Shown: positions 24,301-30,484 of the stretch, piece by piece
How positions within the stretch are numbered: the stretch's first letter is position 1
Layout of the letters: each line of letters opens with the position of its first letter
Virus record (IMG/VR): IMGVR_UViG_3300047509_000099
Coordinates: 1-31,373 of that record
Source of the DNA: a virus
Direction: 5' to 3' (one strand)
Length of the DNA stretch: 31,373 nucleotides
Position numbers and translations under genes: made by a program
Notes under the pieces: generated by a model
What the model was told of the DNA's origin: nothing
The model's input: only the letters and a program-made list of their open reading frames with translations
Database searches by the model: none

Positions 24301-26288
24301 CTCCAGGCAACGGCTCGTCCTGTTCGTCCGATGGTGGAATTACCGGTGGCAGTTGCGGCGGGCCGACAGGTAGAGTCAACACCAGCGGCACGACCATTAC
24401 GTGGGTATCTGGTACACTTTTCGACGCCACGATGGCGGGCAAGGTTATGACTATCAGTGGCATGTCACCGTCTCCCACAATAGCTACCTTCACGGATACC
24501 ACTCACTTGGTAACGATGGCTTCTATGACAACATTGTCTAACGTTGGTTATGACATGTCAGTTTATCTCGGCGGAAGTCCTGTTACCAGCGGAGCGGTTT
24601 ACAACTTTCAGAATCTTTGCTATGCAGAAATGGCGGCTTGGTCTGGAGGATTTCTGCGAGATGCGCCGCAGAACGTGGCTTTATGTTGGTCCGGAGCGGG
24701 CCACGCAGATTACGGCGGCAACGAGGTGCAATGTATTGATGTAAACCGCACCACCCCTACGATCACGCGCGTCTTCGGCCCGTCCACAATAGGACCAAGA
24801 AGCCCGTACCAGGACAACGGGGTGAATGGAAACATACAAACAGCAGATGGAAACCCAAACGGTCGCCACACCTACCAGCAAATGACCTACATTCCACCAT
24901 CCAGCACCGTAGCTCCGGACACGACACTGATGTACAACGGTGCACTGTTCGGGCAGGCACATTATGGAGACCGATGGCGATTTACTCATTCAAGCAATAC
25001 CTGGAGCCTGCTCGATCCAGGCAACTATCCTACCGTGGGCGGTTACCCGCCAACAGTGCAGGGGCAATTCGATTGGGACCCGAACAGCGGGCTGGTAGTG
25101 GGGTACACGTCCGCATGGACGACGATCACTCCCGCTGGAGCGATAGCGTTTCCCACCGGCAGCGCAAGCCTCAGTTGGCACAATGTCAGCAGCACAATCG
25201 ACACACTGCGCCGAAACGCGTTCAATTCTGGGGATTACAACTTTGGGCCGCTCATCGGCTCCTACGTAATGAGTTTCAATAACATTGCGAATGTCCCTAC
25301 GAGCGTGGGTACTTCTACATATTTTTACAGCGGCACAAGCCCAGGAACGGGTACCCTGGTGAATTCCTCCGCGAACGGCTGGGCGCAATCCGACGCTCCG
25401 GGGTTGACGTTCAACCAGACGCATGACCGCATCGTGGTAGTTCCGGGACCGATAGTTCAACCAGGAGGATTCCCTGGGAATGATGTCTATCTCGTGAATC
25501 CAGATCCTACTGGGACTCTCGTTTCAGTGAAACTTACCGGTATAGGCACCCCTCCGGTAGTGTCAAGTTGTGGCGGCACGGCTGGAATACAGGGTATTTA
25601 CGGGCGTTTTCGCTACTCGCAAGTCATGGACAATTACGTCTATGTGCCGTGCTATGGGACCGATGCTGGAGTACTGAGCCTGCAACCGTCTGACCCAGTG
25701 GGAAGCTGCTCGCTTGCCCCGACGAGCCTTGGACAATGGACAATCGGTCAGGTAATTTCCAGCGGAGTAACAGCTACCAACTGCGCAGGTTCTACGTATA
25801 CGCTCATGTCCGGTACATTCCTGCCAACTGGACTAAGCCTGAATTCTTCGACCGGTGCTATTACAGGTACAATCAGCGCCTCAGGAGTATTCTCCCCAAC
25901 CATAAACTATGATACAGCAACCAATCCGTTAAACATCACGGTCAACGTAGCGGCCACGATCATGACCAATAGTCCTCTGCCGAATGGCTCACAGGGTGTA
26001 TCTTACTCGCAATCGCTGGCTTCTTCTGGTGGCACGGGAGCAATTACCTACGCTCTCACGGGCGGATCATTCGGTGCGTCCGGTTTATCGTTGTCGATGG
26101 CCGGAGTGATCAGCGGAAGTTCTCCGGTCGCAGGAACGTACGGCGGTCTGGTAATCACGCCAACGGATGCAAACGGAGTAGCGGGAGCATCAAAGACATT
26201 CTCGGTGACAATCAGCAACCCGGCTCCGTTCGTCAGTTCATCCGCGAGCATGGGAGCGGTCCAGAACAGCGGGGCGGTGCTTCAATGA
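21342..26288 (+). CDS. 1648-residue exported beta-helix / propeller-like / Ig-domain protein
   Basis: The ATG at 21342 gives a clean signal peptide (MGVIILLFLSAVLAWPQT); the longer open frame from 21183 would start inside the previous gene. A DRDGDGYG calcium-loop-like motif is near residue 32. Residues about 447-816 form a right-handed beta-helix (HDIVVDNVRFQNNG, HDIIIRHVDAG, NLIIEDNSCHNAFEHGM, LRVWRNVFFDNGW), as in pectate-lyase-like phage depolymerases. Residues about 1090-1450 show repeating strands and WRFTHSSNTWSLLDPG, perhaps a Kelch-type propeller. Residues about 1450-1626 hold two putative Ig (He_PIG-like) domains (LPTGLSLNSSTGAITGT; SYSQSLASSGGTGAITY). It is likely a polysaccharide-binding or cleaving spike or secreted adhesin. 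The stop overlaps the next ATG. Confidence 0.7.
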   Translation: MGVIILLFLSAVLAWPQTAITGLGGSTLNMVDRDGDGYGVGPPVIINTTVASTITAGATSVTPVSMVAGTTTGTTLNNTATVNVLSNGTVNRTGGAATFTQSGAYGQAVSTYIVIPGAGCPTVATVTDACTVASITTGNQLLLCTTGPCPGSYTPVTGATATWATSYIELTSVAAVQSGEVLASSPAGILGTVQMIEPFKTMAQPNGILVSPQPLLPYTSGTITFSIGVGMTLRVFQQDGSGNLLWPGSTEYVQVASVTSTSFTTVYPFAFTHNTSNGTIHLTDLRSLGPDADDLDATVHTGQQLIAKYTSGATFPATNAAVLAAVKALYTPARGYTTVTNVDYGPYNPAHIWYIAPGSATAACIANNGSSTGCVGNDSTGAVNNPGLPFLTCAALVSHLVVGDMVLGRDGFTDQCNIPSGSSGSPVIFMSYPGEMVAFDASSVTAGIFFGAQHDIVVDNVRFQNNGQLSGGGTNLYATTQSFHDIIIRHVDAGTGVTGGEACWVAQWSGFANLIIEDNSCHNAFEHGMYLGTTYIPAPGLRVWRNVFFDNGWTALHLNGLVTGALVQQNLSYGTTVNSFDIQSGVNNSTFSSNIAVATDPLNDTIAIAIDNYKDQSDCDGTSSSLGDLACVVNAATWSAGTATIGFSNVGTGVDFCVGCYMYVFGVTPSGYNCTNAQGHPQGCIITAVDRTTPSNPLVSYAVASNPGTYVSTTTGRAGQGVGDSINNVIENNTFISEQARSPVIYVVNYCSAHGDTSKCPTISGTPDTISAGSIDNLTIRNNVLINNGASVQGSGDAAGVPHMAVAFANSNDAGSPYCCANYLPTATIDHNLVFDMSDPTGANKWAIGSSEPTCAGTSDQYSAYSVTGVSLVGTCSNLSFTTGSLTGNIWGDPKIVTSAPLMLSYVFPEAFDARLLNTSPAFHTGSTTNLPPYDALGRGYIGNPAPSIGALERNLYTYGWNNLGVGLYNASIVPAGHTATCPINGAPGNGSSCSSDGGITGGSCGGPTGRVNTSGTTITWVSGTLFDATMAGKVMTISGMSPSPTIATFTDTTHLVTMASMTTLSNVGYDMSVYLGGSPVTSGAVYNFQNLCYAEMAAWSGGFLRDAPQNVALCWSGAGHADYGGNEVQCIDVNRTTPTITRVFGPSTIGPRSPYQDNGVNGNIQTADGNPNGRHTYQQMTYIPPSSTVAPDTTLMYNGALFGQAHYGDRWRFTHSSNTWSLLDPGNYPTVGGYPPTVQGQFDWDPNSGLVVGYTSAWTTITPAGAIAFPTGSASLSWHNVSSTIDTLRRNAFNSGDYNFGPLIGSYVMSFNNIANVPTSVGTSTYFYSGTSPGTGTLVNSSANGWAQSDAPGLTFNQTHDRIVVVPGPIVQPGGFPGNDVYLVNPDPTGTLVSVKLTGIGTPPVVSSCGGTAGIQGIYGRFRYSQVMDNYVYVPCYGTDAGVLSLQPSDPVGSCSLAPTSLGQWTIGQVISSGVTATNCAGSTYTLMSGTFLPTGLSLNSSTGAITGTISASGVFSPTINYDTATNPLNITVNVAATIMTNSPLPNGSQGVSYSQSLASSGGTGAITYALTGGSFGASGLSLSMAGVISGSSPVAGTYGGLVITPTDANGVAGASKTFSVTISNPAPFVSSSASMGAVQNSGAVLQ
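21351..21356 (-). promoter_or_regulatory. Perfect -10 box for the antisense membrane protein
   Basis: The minus strand reads TATAAT here, seven bases upstream of the ATG at 21343. No convincing -35 is seen 16-18 bases further upstream. The position would produce a transcript that starts at or next to the start codon, as for the antisense endonuclease. Confidence 0.35.
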
Positions 26289-26431
26289 CGTACGGCGGAG
26301 CCGCTTACGCCTCGGTAGAATACGCGGCCCTGATCCAGATCGCCGGTCCGCCCATTCCGACCGGTCCGTTCCCCGGCCTCGTGTTTCCGTCCGACCGTCC
26401 GATAGGCAAAGTGGTCGAGAGCGACATATGA
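26285..26431 (+). CDS. 48-residue hypothetical protein, doubly coupled
   Basis: An ORF below 60 residues that starts on an ATGA overlap with the large spike gene and ends on an ATGA overlap with the adaptor gene (26428-26431). The sequence starts MTYGGAAYASVEYAALIQ and then is Pro/Gly-rich (GPPIPTGPFPGLVFPSDR). The exact fit to both neighbours supports expression. It may be a small chaperone-like or connector peptide; no family is recognised. Confidence 0.55.
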   Translation: MTYGGAAYASVEYAALIQIAGPPIPTGPFPGLVFPSDRPIGKVVESDI

Positions 26432-27204
26432 GCAACCTGTACTATCCAGGGTCGATGACGCGCCTCAGCGGGCCTGGAGGCGGCCCTCTGTTTACCGACA
26501 TCAACGGCAACGCGGCGGACCCATCGACCGTGTCGCTGTTCGTCATAGCGCCGGACGGAACCAGCGTCACGTACCAGTACAATCCGGGACCGATCGTGCG
26601 CGACGGCGTCGGCATGTACCACTATGACCTGACGCTTAACCAAAAAGACAAGTGGCTGTACGAGTGGATCGGGACCGGAGTGCTGACCGTCGTCGGTCCA
26701 GGCGAGATCGAGGTACTGCCGTTTCCGCCGTTCGGCTGGAGCTACTCCGGAGATCCCTCACAGAGCGCTAAAGACGAAGTCCGGTTCCTCATCCGTGATA
26801 CCGACCGGACGAAGCCGTGGACACTCCAGGACGCCGAGATCCAGTACAACATTAAACTGTACTCCGCCAACCCACCGGTAATCGGGCAGAATCTCTTAGC
26901 CGCTGCTATCTCCTGCGAACAGTTGCTTGGGCGGTTCTTTGCTCTTCCAAAGTCGAAGAAGGTAGGCGACCTGAGCCTGGAATTCGATTACAAGTATTTG
27001 CAGAGCCTTGCGTTCACCCTTCGGCAGCGCGCGAACCTCCAAGGCGTCAAGCCGTACATCGGTGGCGTGAGCAAGCAAGAGAAGTCTTCGGTATATTCTG
27101 ATCCGGATCGCGTGGGAACGGCCATAAATATTGACGGGATGTCCAACCCCAACGCGACCGAAATCAATGCTAACGCCGGAGACTCCGAAGGGCGAGAGCC
27201 GTAA
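26428..27204 (+). CDS. Head-tail adaptor (gp6-like) with N-terminal Ig-like domain
   Basis: A 258-residue protein. Residues about 15-95 form a beta domain (PLFTDINGNAADPSTVSLFV, then YHYDLTL and YEWIGTG), similar to the domain that precedes many phage adaptor or baseplate proteins. Residues about 110-205 match the gp6-like head-tail connector layout: SAKDEVRFLIRDTDR, PWTLQDAEIQYNI, an Ala-rich AAAISCEQLLGRFF helix, then a YLQSLAFTLRQRA helix. Such proteins bind under the portal and form the first neck ring. It starts on an ATGA overlap. Its location 16 kb after the capsid gene is unusual. Confidence 0.75.
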   Translation: MSNLYYPGSMTRLSGPGGGPLFTDINGNAADPSTVSLFVIAPDGTSVTYQYNPGPIVRDGVGMYHYDLTLNQKDKWLYEWIGTGVLTVVGPGEIEVLPFPPFGWSYSGDPSQSAKDEVRFLIRDTDRTKPWTLQDAEIQYNIKLYSANPPVIGQNLLAAAISCEQLLGRFFALPKSKKVGDLSLEFDYKYLQSLAFTLRQRANLQGVKPYIGGVSKQEKSSVYSDPDRVGTAINIDGMSNPNATEINANAGDSEGREP

Positions 27205-27224
27205 CTTTTGAAAAGGAGACACAC

Positions 27225-27533
27225 ATGGCTGCCTTAACGACGCCGCGAGAGGCGTTTTACGTTCCGACGCAAGCCGACCTCAACAGCGGGAATCCGCTGT
27301 TCTGGCAGGCAAACGCGCTCGCTATTCCGAAAGCAATGCTACTTACCTTTTGGGCCGGCGCAACAACCTATTGGGCATGGTGGCGTTACGTCCAGCAATT
27401 CTATAAGCCGAATGCGTTCTTTGACGCGGAAGCCGCCGGCTACAACGATGCCTTCGAGACGGCACAATACTACTTGTGGTTCAACGATCCGAACTCTCCA
27501 CACAACAAACAAGTAGACGCAGGTAAAGCCTAG
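27225..27533 (+). CDS. Small Trp/Tyr-rich hypothetical protein
   Basis: A 102-residue protein with a strong Shine-Dalgarno (AGGAG at 27214-27218). It is rich in Trp, Tyr and Phe (TFWAGATTYWAWWRYVQQFY) and acidic near the C-terminus (NDAFETAQYYLWFND). The aromatic centre could be a membrane-contact or compact structural element. It lies between the adaptor and head-closure genes, so it may be a neck accessory. No family is recognised. Its TAG stop overlaps the next start as TAGTG. Confidence 0.55.
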   Translation: MAALTTPREAFYVPTQADLNSGNPLFWQANALAIPKAMLLTFWAGATTYWAWWRYVQQFYKPNAFFDAEAAGYNDAFETAQYYLWFNDPNSPHNKQVDAGKA

Positions 27534-27685
27534 TGAGTATTGCTATTGATAGGTGCTCCGTCTGCAACGGAGAACTGAAGCAGCGCCTGGAACTTTGGCG
27601 CAAGTGCTGCTGGGTCTGCTTTCGCCTGAAGCAGTCCGTCGCCAAGGAATCGGCGGAGATGCACAAGGCGTACGGGGACGCGTAG
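27533..27685 (+). CDS. 50-residue Cys-motif miniprotein
   Basis: A GTG-started ORF overlapping the previous stop (TAGTG) and ending at TAG 27683-27685, two bases before the next gene. It contains CSVC, then CCWVC about 14 residues later, and is helical and basic in between. This is consistent with a minimal zinc ribbon of the CxxC...CxxC type. It was missed by a 60-residue cutoff. A small connector or transcription-related role is possible. Confidence 0.5.
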   Translation: MSIAIDRCSVCNGELKQRLELWRKCCWVCFRLKQSVAKESAEMHKAYGDA

Positions 27686-27687
27686 GG

Positions 27688-28053
27688 ATGTTCGCCGCTG
27701 GATTGTCGGATCTTTGCGCTCAGACGATCGTTTGGGAGCCGACCGTGAGCCGTGACAAGTACGGCAAGCCGGTGTACGGTGCTCCGGTGGTCTTCGCTCC
27801 TCCTACCGGTGGGCGGCGCGTATACAAAAACACCCGCGTCAAGGCGTACGAGCGCGGCGTCAAGGGGCAGGGCGCGGAGATGGTTAGTGAGAGTGCTATT
27901 TGGCTGCTCGCGATTCCGAACATTCAGTACGAAGACCGCCTGTACGTCAGCGGTGACGCGTTCGCTCCTCCGATCCTAAGCATCGAGCGCTACAGCGACG
28001 AAACCGGGCAAGACGTTTATACTCACGTCCTCTTGGGAAGTTCCAACGGTTAA
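27688..28053 (+). CDS. Putative head closure / head-tail joining protein
   Basis: A 121-residue protein. Its frame is open back to 27553, but the ATG at 27688 (MFAAGLSDLC) avoids the Cys-motif gene and fits two bases after its stop. The pattern fits small head-closure proteins that dock on the gp6-like adaptor: IVWEPTVSRDKYGKPVYGAPV, followed by VSESAIWLLAIPNIQYEDRL and ILSIERYSDETG. Order after the adaptor supports this. No signal peptide or catalytic site. Confidence 0.65.
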   Translation: MFAAGLSDLCAQTIVWEPTVSRDKYGKPVYGAPVVFAPPTGGRRVYKNTRVKAYERGVKGQGAEMVSESAIWLLAIPNIQYEDRLYVSGDAFAPPILSIERYSDETGQDVYTHVLLGSSNG

Positions 28054-28055
28054 TC

Positions 28056-28232
28056 ATGTTGGGTGAGGCAGAATACAAGACGTTCGATGAGGTCTGCAAT
28101 ATCCAAGCAACCAGAACGTTGCACCGCATGCCTCCGCTCAGATACGCCGATCCAAAGCTTCAATGGGTAGCCGACCTCGGTGAGCGCGAAGGTGAATGGC
28201 TAATGGAACACGAGAAGGCAATCAGCAAGTGA
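28056..28232 (+). CDS. 58-residue hypothetical protein
   Basis: An ORF just below 60 residues, starting two bases after the head-closure gene and ending at TGA 28230-28232. It is helical and charged (FDEVCNIQATRTLHRMPPLR ... GEREGEWLMEHEKAISK). Its stop overlaps the GTG of the next small gene (GTGA). No family is recognised. The tight spacing supports it as a real member of the operon. Confidence 0.5.
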   Translation: MLGEAEYKTFDEVCNIQATRTLHRMPPLRYADPKLQWVADLGEREGEWLMEHEKAISK

Positions 28233-28390
28233 TACTGATTCTGGAAGCCGACTTCAACAGCGCTTGCGACCGAATTATACCGTCGCTTGTCTGGGCTCTA
28301 GAATCGGAACTGCTTACGGAAGACGAAGCCGTCAAGGTGTTGGAGCAGGAAGTGATCGCTTCGATAAAGGTAACCGAGTGTCTGGAATAA
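28229..28390 (+). CDS. 53-residue acidic hypothetical protein
   Basis: A GTG start (28229) overlapping the previous TGA gives 53 residues. The frame is also open from an ATG at 28196, which would lie within the previous gene. The protein is acidic and helical (SLVWALESELLTEDEAVKVL). It overlaps the next gene by 13 bases. Function unknown. Confidence 0.45.
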   Translation: MILILEADFNSACDRIIPSLVWALESELLTEDEAVKVLEQEVIASIKVTECLE

Positions 28391-28779
28391 CCGTAACGCT
28401 CAACGGCGTCGAACAGTTGAAAGCTAAGATTGCGGCCGCTGTTCCAGCAGCGCGTCAGAACATCAAGGCGGCCCTCTACCAGTTCGCGGAAGAAGTTATG
28501 ACCGCGAGCAAAGAGGTTGTACCGGTCGATACCGGTGCGCTGATGAACTCAGGAAAGGTTATGCCTCCAGAGGAAGACGGCGACACGGTAACGGTGACCT
28601 TGGGCTATGGTGATGAGAGCGTGGGCTACGCGGTCTATGTTCACGAAGATATGGACCCTGGAGTACACTGGAGCCGTCCAGGGAGCGGCCCCCACTTTTT
28701 GGCTAATCCGCTGCATGAACGACAGGACTCTCTGCCTGGACGGATAGCCGAAGCCGCCATGAGCGGATTCAAGGGTTGA
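28378..28779 (+). CDS. HK97 gp10-like tail-completion / neck protein
   Basis: A 133-residue protein with a GTG start at 28378; the longer open frame from 28264 would span the previous gene. It has a helical N-terminal half and the family markers VPVDTGALMNSGKV, LGYGDESVGYAVYVHEDMD and PHFLANPLHE. Members of the HK97-gp10-like family join the connector to the tail. It sits in the expected order between head closure and tail terminator. Confidence 0.75.
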   Translation: MSGITVTLNGVEQLKAKIAAAVPAARQNIKAALYQFAEEVMTASKEVVPVDTGALMNSGKVMPPEEDGDTVTVTLGYGDESVGYAVYVHEDMDPGVHWSRPGSGPHFLANPLHERQDSLPGRIAEAAMSGFKG

Positions 28780-28780
28780 T

Positions 28781-28978
28781 GTGCCGCACGATGTTATCCC
28801 TGAGGCTCGAAGGTGGGACGTCGCTTACGAGCAACTGCGCGAACTCGGCGTACACTTTGCATCGCATGAAGCCCCGGCGCGGTGGAAGTGCCAGGACTGC
28901 AAGCGTTACGTGAAGATCTACGACGAGATCATGAAGCCGTTCAAGAGTAAAGAATTCAAGAAGGCCGCGAAGAAGTAA
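28781..28978 (+). CDS. Small CxxC hypothetical protein
   Basis: A 65-residue protein with a GTG start at 28781, one base after the previous stop. It has one CQDC motif and a basic end (KSKEFKKAAKK). An ATG at 28780 opens another frame, but it lacks the CxxC and the regular basic tail. One CxxC could bind metal by pairing with a partner. Function unknown. Confidence 0.5.
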   Translation: MPHDVIPEARRWDVAYEQLRELGVHFASHEAPARWKCQDCKRYVKIYDEIMKPFKSKEFKKAAKK

Positions 28979-28979
28979 G

Positions 28980-29393
28980 ATGCTACTCGACGACATCAGC
29001 GCGTACCTGATCGCTCAGGGAGCAGTACCTCCCCCGTGGCGAATCTTCGAGGGCTATTTTCCCGACTCGGACCCACAAATCGGGATTACTGATCAGGTGA
29101 TCGGATTGTTTGAGACCGGAGGTTACCCCGCCGATTCTCTGGGACGCGAGAACGAGCGCGTAACGTTTCAGACTAGGATTAGAGCGGCGCGGCTAGACTA
29201 CGCGACGGGGCGCGCTCAGTGGCAGTTGGTATTCAATACGCTTCAGGATGCACAATATACGGCGGGATCTCCGCAGCTTCTTCCTGGAGTTTGGTTTATA
29301 CAAGCTCTTCACCAAGGTCCGTTGCACTTTAATGACGATTTGGGCAGACCGAACTTCACATGCAACTGGCGCGTGTATAGGAGAAGGAGTTGA
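28980..29393 (+). CDS. Putative tail terminator / minor capsid protein
   Basis: A 137-residue protein starting one base after the previous gene. It begins MLLDDISAYLIAQGAV, continues with WRIFEGYFPDSDPQIGI, VTFQTRIRAARLDYATGRAQ and ends with an FTCNWRVYR strand. The short helix, one-domain alpha/beta layout and position fit phage tail-terminator or 'minor capsid' proteins that cap the tail tube. The stop overlaps the next start region. Confidence 0.65.
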   Translation: MLLDDISAYLIAQGAVPPPWRIFEGYFPDSDPQIGITDQVIGLFETGGYPADSLGRENERVTFQTRIRAARLDYATGRAQWQLVFNTLQDAQYTAGSPQLLPGVWFIQALHQGPLHFNDDLGRPNFTCNWRVYRRRS

Positions 29394-29395
29394 TA

Positions 29396-29608
29396 ATGGC
29401 AGTAACTACACCGGTGATCGAGGCGGCGCTGGAAGAGTTCAAGAACCGCTCTCTGGTTGACGTCCAGGCCGAACTGAAGGAACTCCGCAAGGTCGGGTCG
29501 GCCCACATCGGGCGGTACGCTTTCCCAGCAGGCACTTCGGAGATGGAGAAGGGCTACTTGCTGGGCATGGAAGTGGCTCGGCTTAAGGAGCATCAAGCCA
29601 ATGAATAG
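29396..29608 (+). CDS. Small hypothetical protein of the tail-joining region
   Basis: A 70-residue protein. The ATG at 29396 has a good purine-rich site (AGGAGAAGGAG) before it; a TTG at 29390 is also in frame. The sequence is helical (IEAALEEFKNRSLVDVQAEL), with a Gly/Tyr turn in the middle and a second helix (MEKGYLLGMEVARLKEHQ). No family is recognised. It overlaps the Tat-signal-like gene by eight bases. Confidence 0.55.
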   Translation: MAVTTPVIEAALEEFKNRSLVDVQAELKELRKVGSAHIGRYAFPAGTSEMEKGYLLGMEVARLKEHQANE

Positions 29609-29819
29609 ACGGGCGTTTTTTGCTAGCCTCTTCGGGGGCGGATCGTTAGCAGCGGTTGCATCAATAAACAATCCATATCCAAGCGGCGGCTACATTGCGA
29701 AATCGGCGGGTACGGTTTATATTCGTAATTGCAACTGCTCCGTACTATCAAAGTCTCAAGTCGAAAAACTCATAAACCAGGCAATGCGTTCAGCAAGAGT
29801 TTCAGGAGCAAAGATATGA
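29601..29819 (+). CDS. Small protein with a twin-arginine-like signal
   Basis: A 72-residue protein that starts MNRRAFFASLFGGGSLAAVA, which has the twin-arginine pattern (RRAFF) and a modest hydrophobic region with small residues before a possible cleavage site. The remainder has an NCNC motif near residue 45 and a basic helix (VEKLINQAMRSARV). Tat export would require a folded, cofactor-bearing or fast-folding product; here the mature protein is very small. It may be exported or membrane-held. It sits just before the second MptE-like gene, whose ATG overlaps its stop. Confidence 0.5.
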   Translation: MNRRAFFASLFGGGSLAAVASINNPYPSGGYIAKSAGTVYIRNCNCSVLSKSQVEKLINQAMRSARVSGAKI

Positions 29820-30484
29820 TCTGGACCGTACCAAAGACGTGGGTAGGTGAGACGGCGTTCATCTTGGCCGGCGGTCCGTCGCTCAAGGGATTCAAGTCGG
29901 AGATGCTTCGCGGCAAAGGCCGTATTATCACGATCAACGATTCATGGCGCTTGCACCCCAAGGCGGACGTGCACTACTTCTGTGAGCGCCGATGGTTCAC
30001 CGATCAGATCGGGCGAAACTACTGGGTCGGCCTCGGCACCGAGAAGCAGATCAACTTTCATGATCTGATCTACAAGGGCTTCTGGGTCTGCGGCGGTACC
30101 GGTTTCGAAGATCACCCTCAGGTACATCAGTTGAAGTTTACTGGGCAGGTCGGGCTGGAAACAGATCCGACCGGACTGAGACATGGATCGAACTCCGGTT
30201 ACGCGGCTATAAATTTGGCGTTCCTGTTTGGTGCAAAGCGGATCGTGCTGCTCGGCTACGACATGCGCTGCGTCGGACAGAGGTCGCACTGGCACGACAA
30301 CACTCCGCATACGGCCGCGGAATTCGCCAACATTCTCAAGCATTCGATGCTGCCATTGTTCGACGGACTCGTTGAGCCGCTCGCTCAAGCGGGAGTAGAA
30401 GTCATCAACGCTACGCCGGACTCTGAACTGAAGTGCTGGCCGTACGTTCCGTTGGGGGAGATTCTGGAAGGAGTTGCAGCATGA
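29816..30484 (+). CDS. MptE-like (DUF115-type) putative glycosyltransferase, copy 2
   Basis: A 222-residue protein. ATG at 29816 overlaps the previous stop (ATGA) and has AGGAG seven bases upstream; the open frame back to 29729 is not needed. It carries the same ordered motifs as copy 1: FILAGGPSLKGFK, IITINDSW, HGSNSGYAAINLAFLFGAKR, VLLGYDMR and VINATP, with an extra His-rich SHWHDN loop. Copy 1 has the same spacing but is shorter. Both are probably nucleotide-sugar or diphosphate-binding enzymes. The two flank the region from the fibre block to the connector genes. The stop overlaps the next ATG. Confidence 0.6.
   Translation: MIWTVPKTWVGETAFILAGGPSLKGFKSEMLRGKGRIITINDSWRLHPKADVHYFCERRWFTDQIGRNYWVGLGTEKQINFHDLIYKGFWVCGGTGFEDHPQVHQLKFTGQVGLETDPTGLRHGSNSGYAAINLAFLFGAKRIVLLGYDMRCVGQRSHWHDNTPHTAAEFANILKHSMLPLFDGLVEPLAQAGVEVINATPDSELKCWPYVPLGEILEGVAA

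Noticed and set aside
28780-28920. ATG-started ORF at 28780 in a different frame from the CxxC gene
   Set aside because: The GTG frame at 28781 keeps a CxxC and a regular basic end, and ends one base before the next gene; the ATG frame looks like a shadow.
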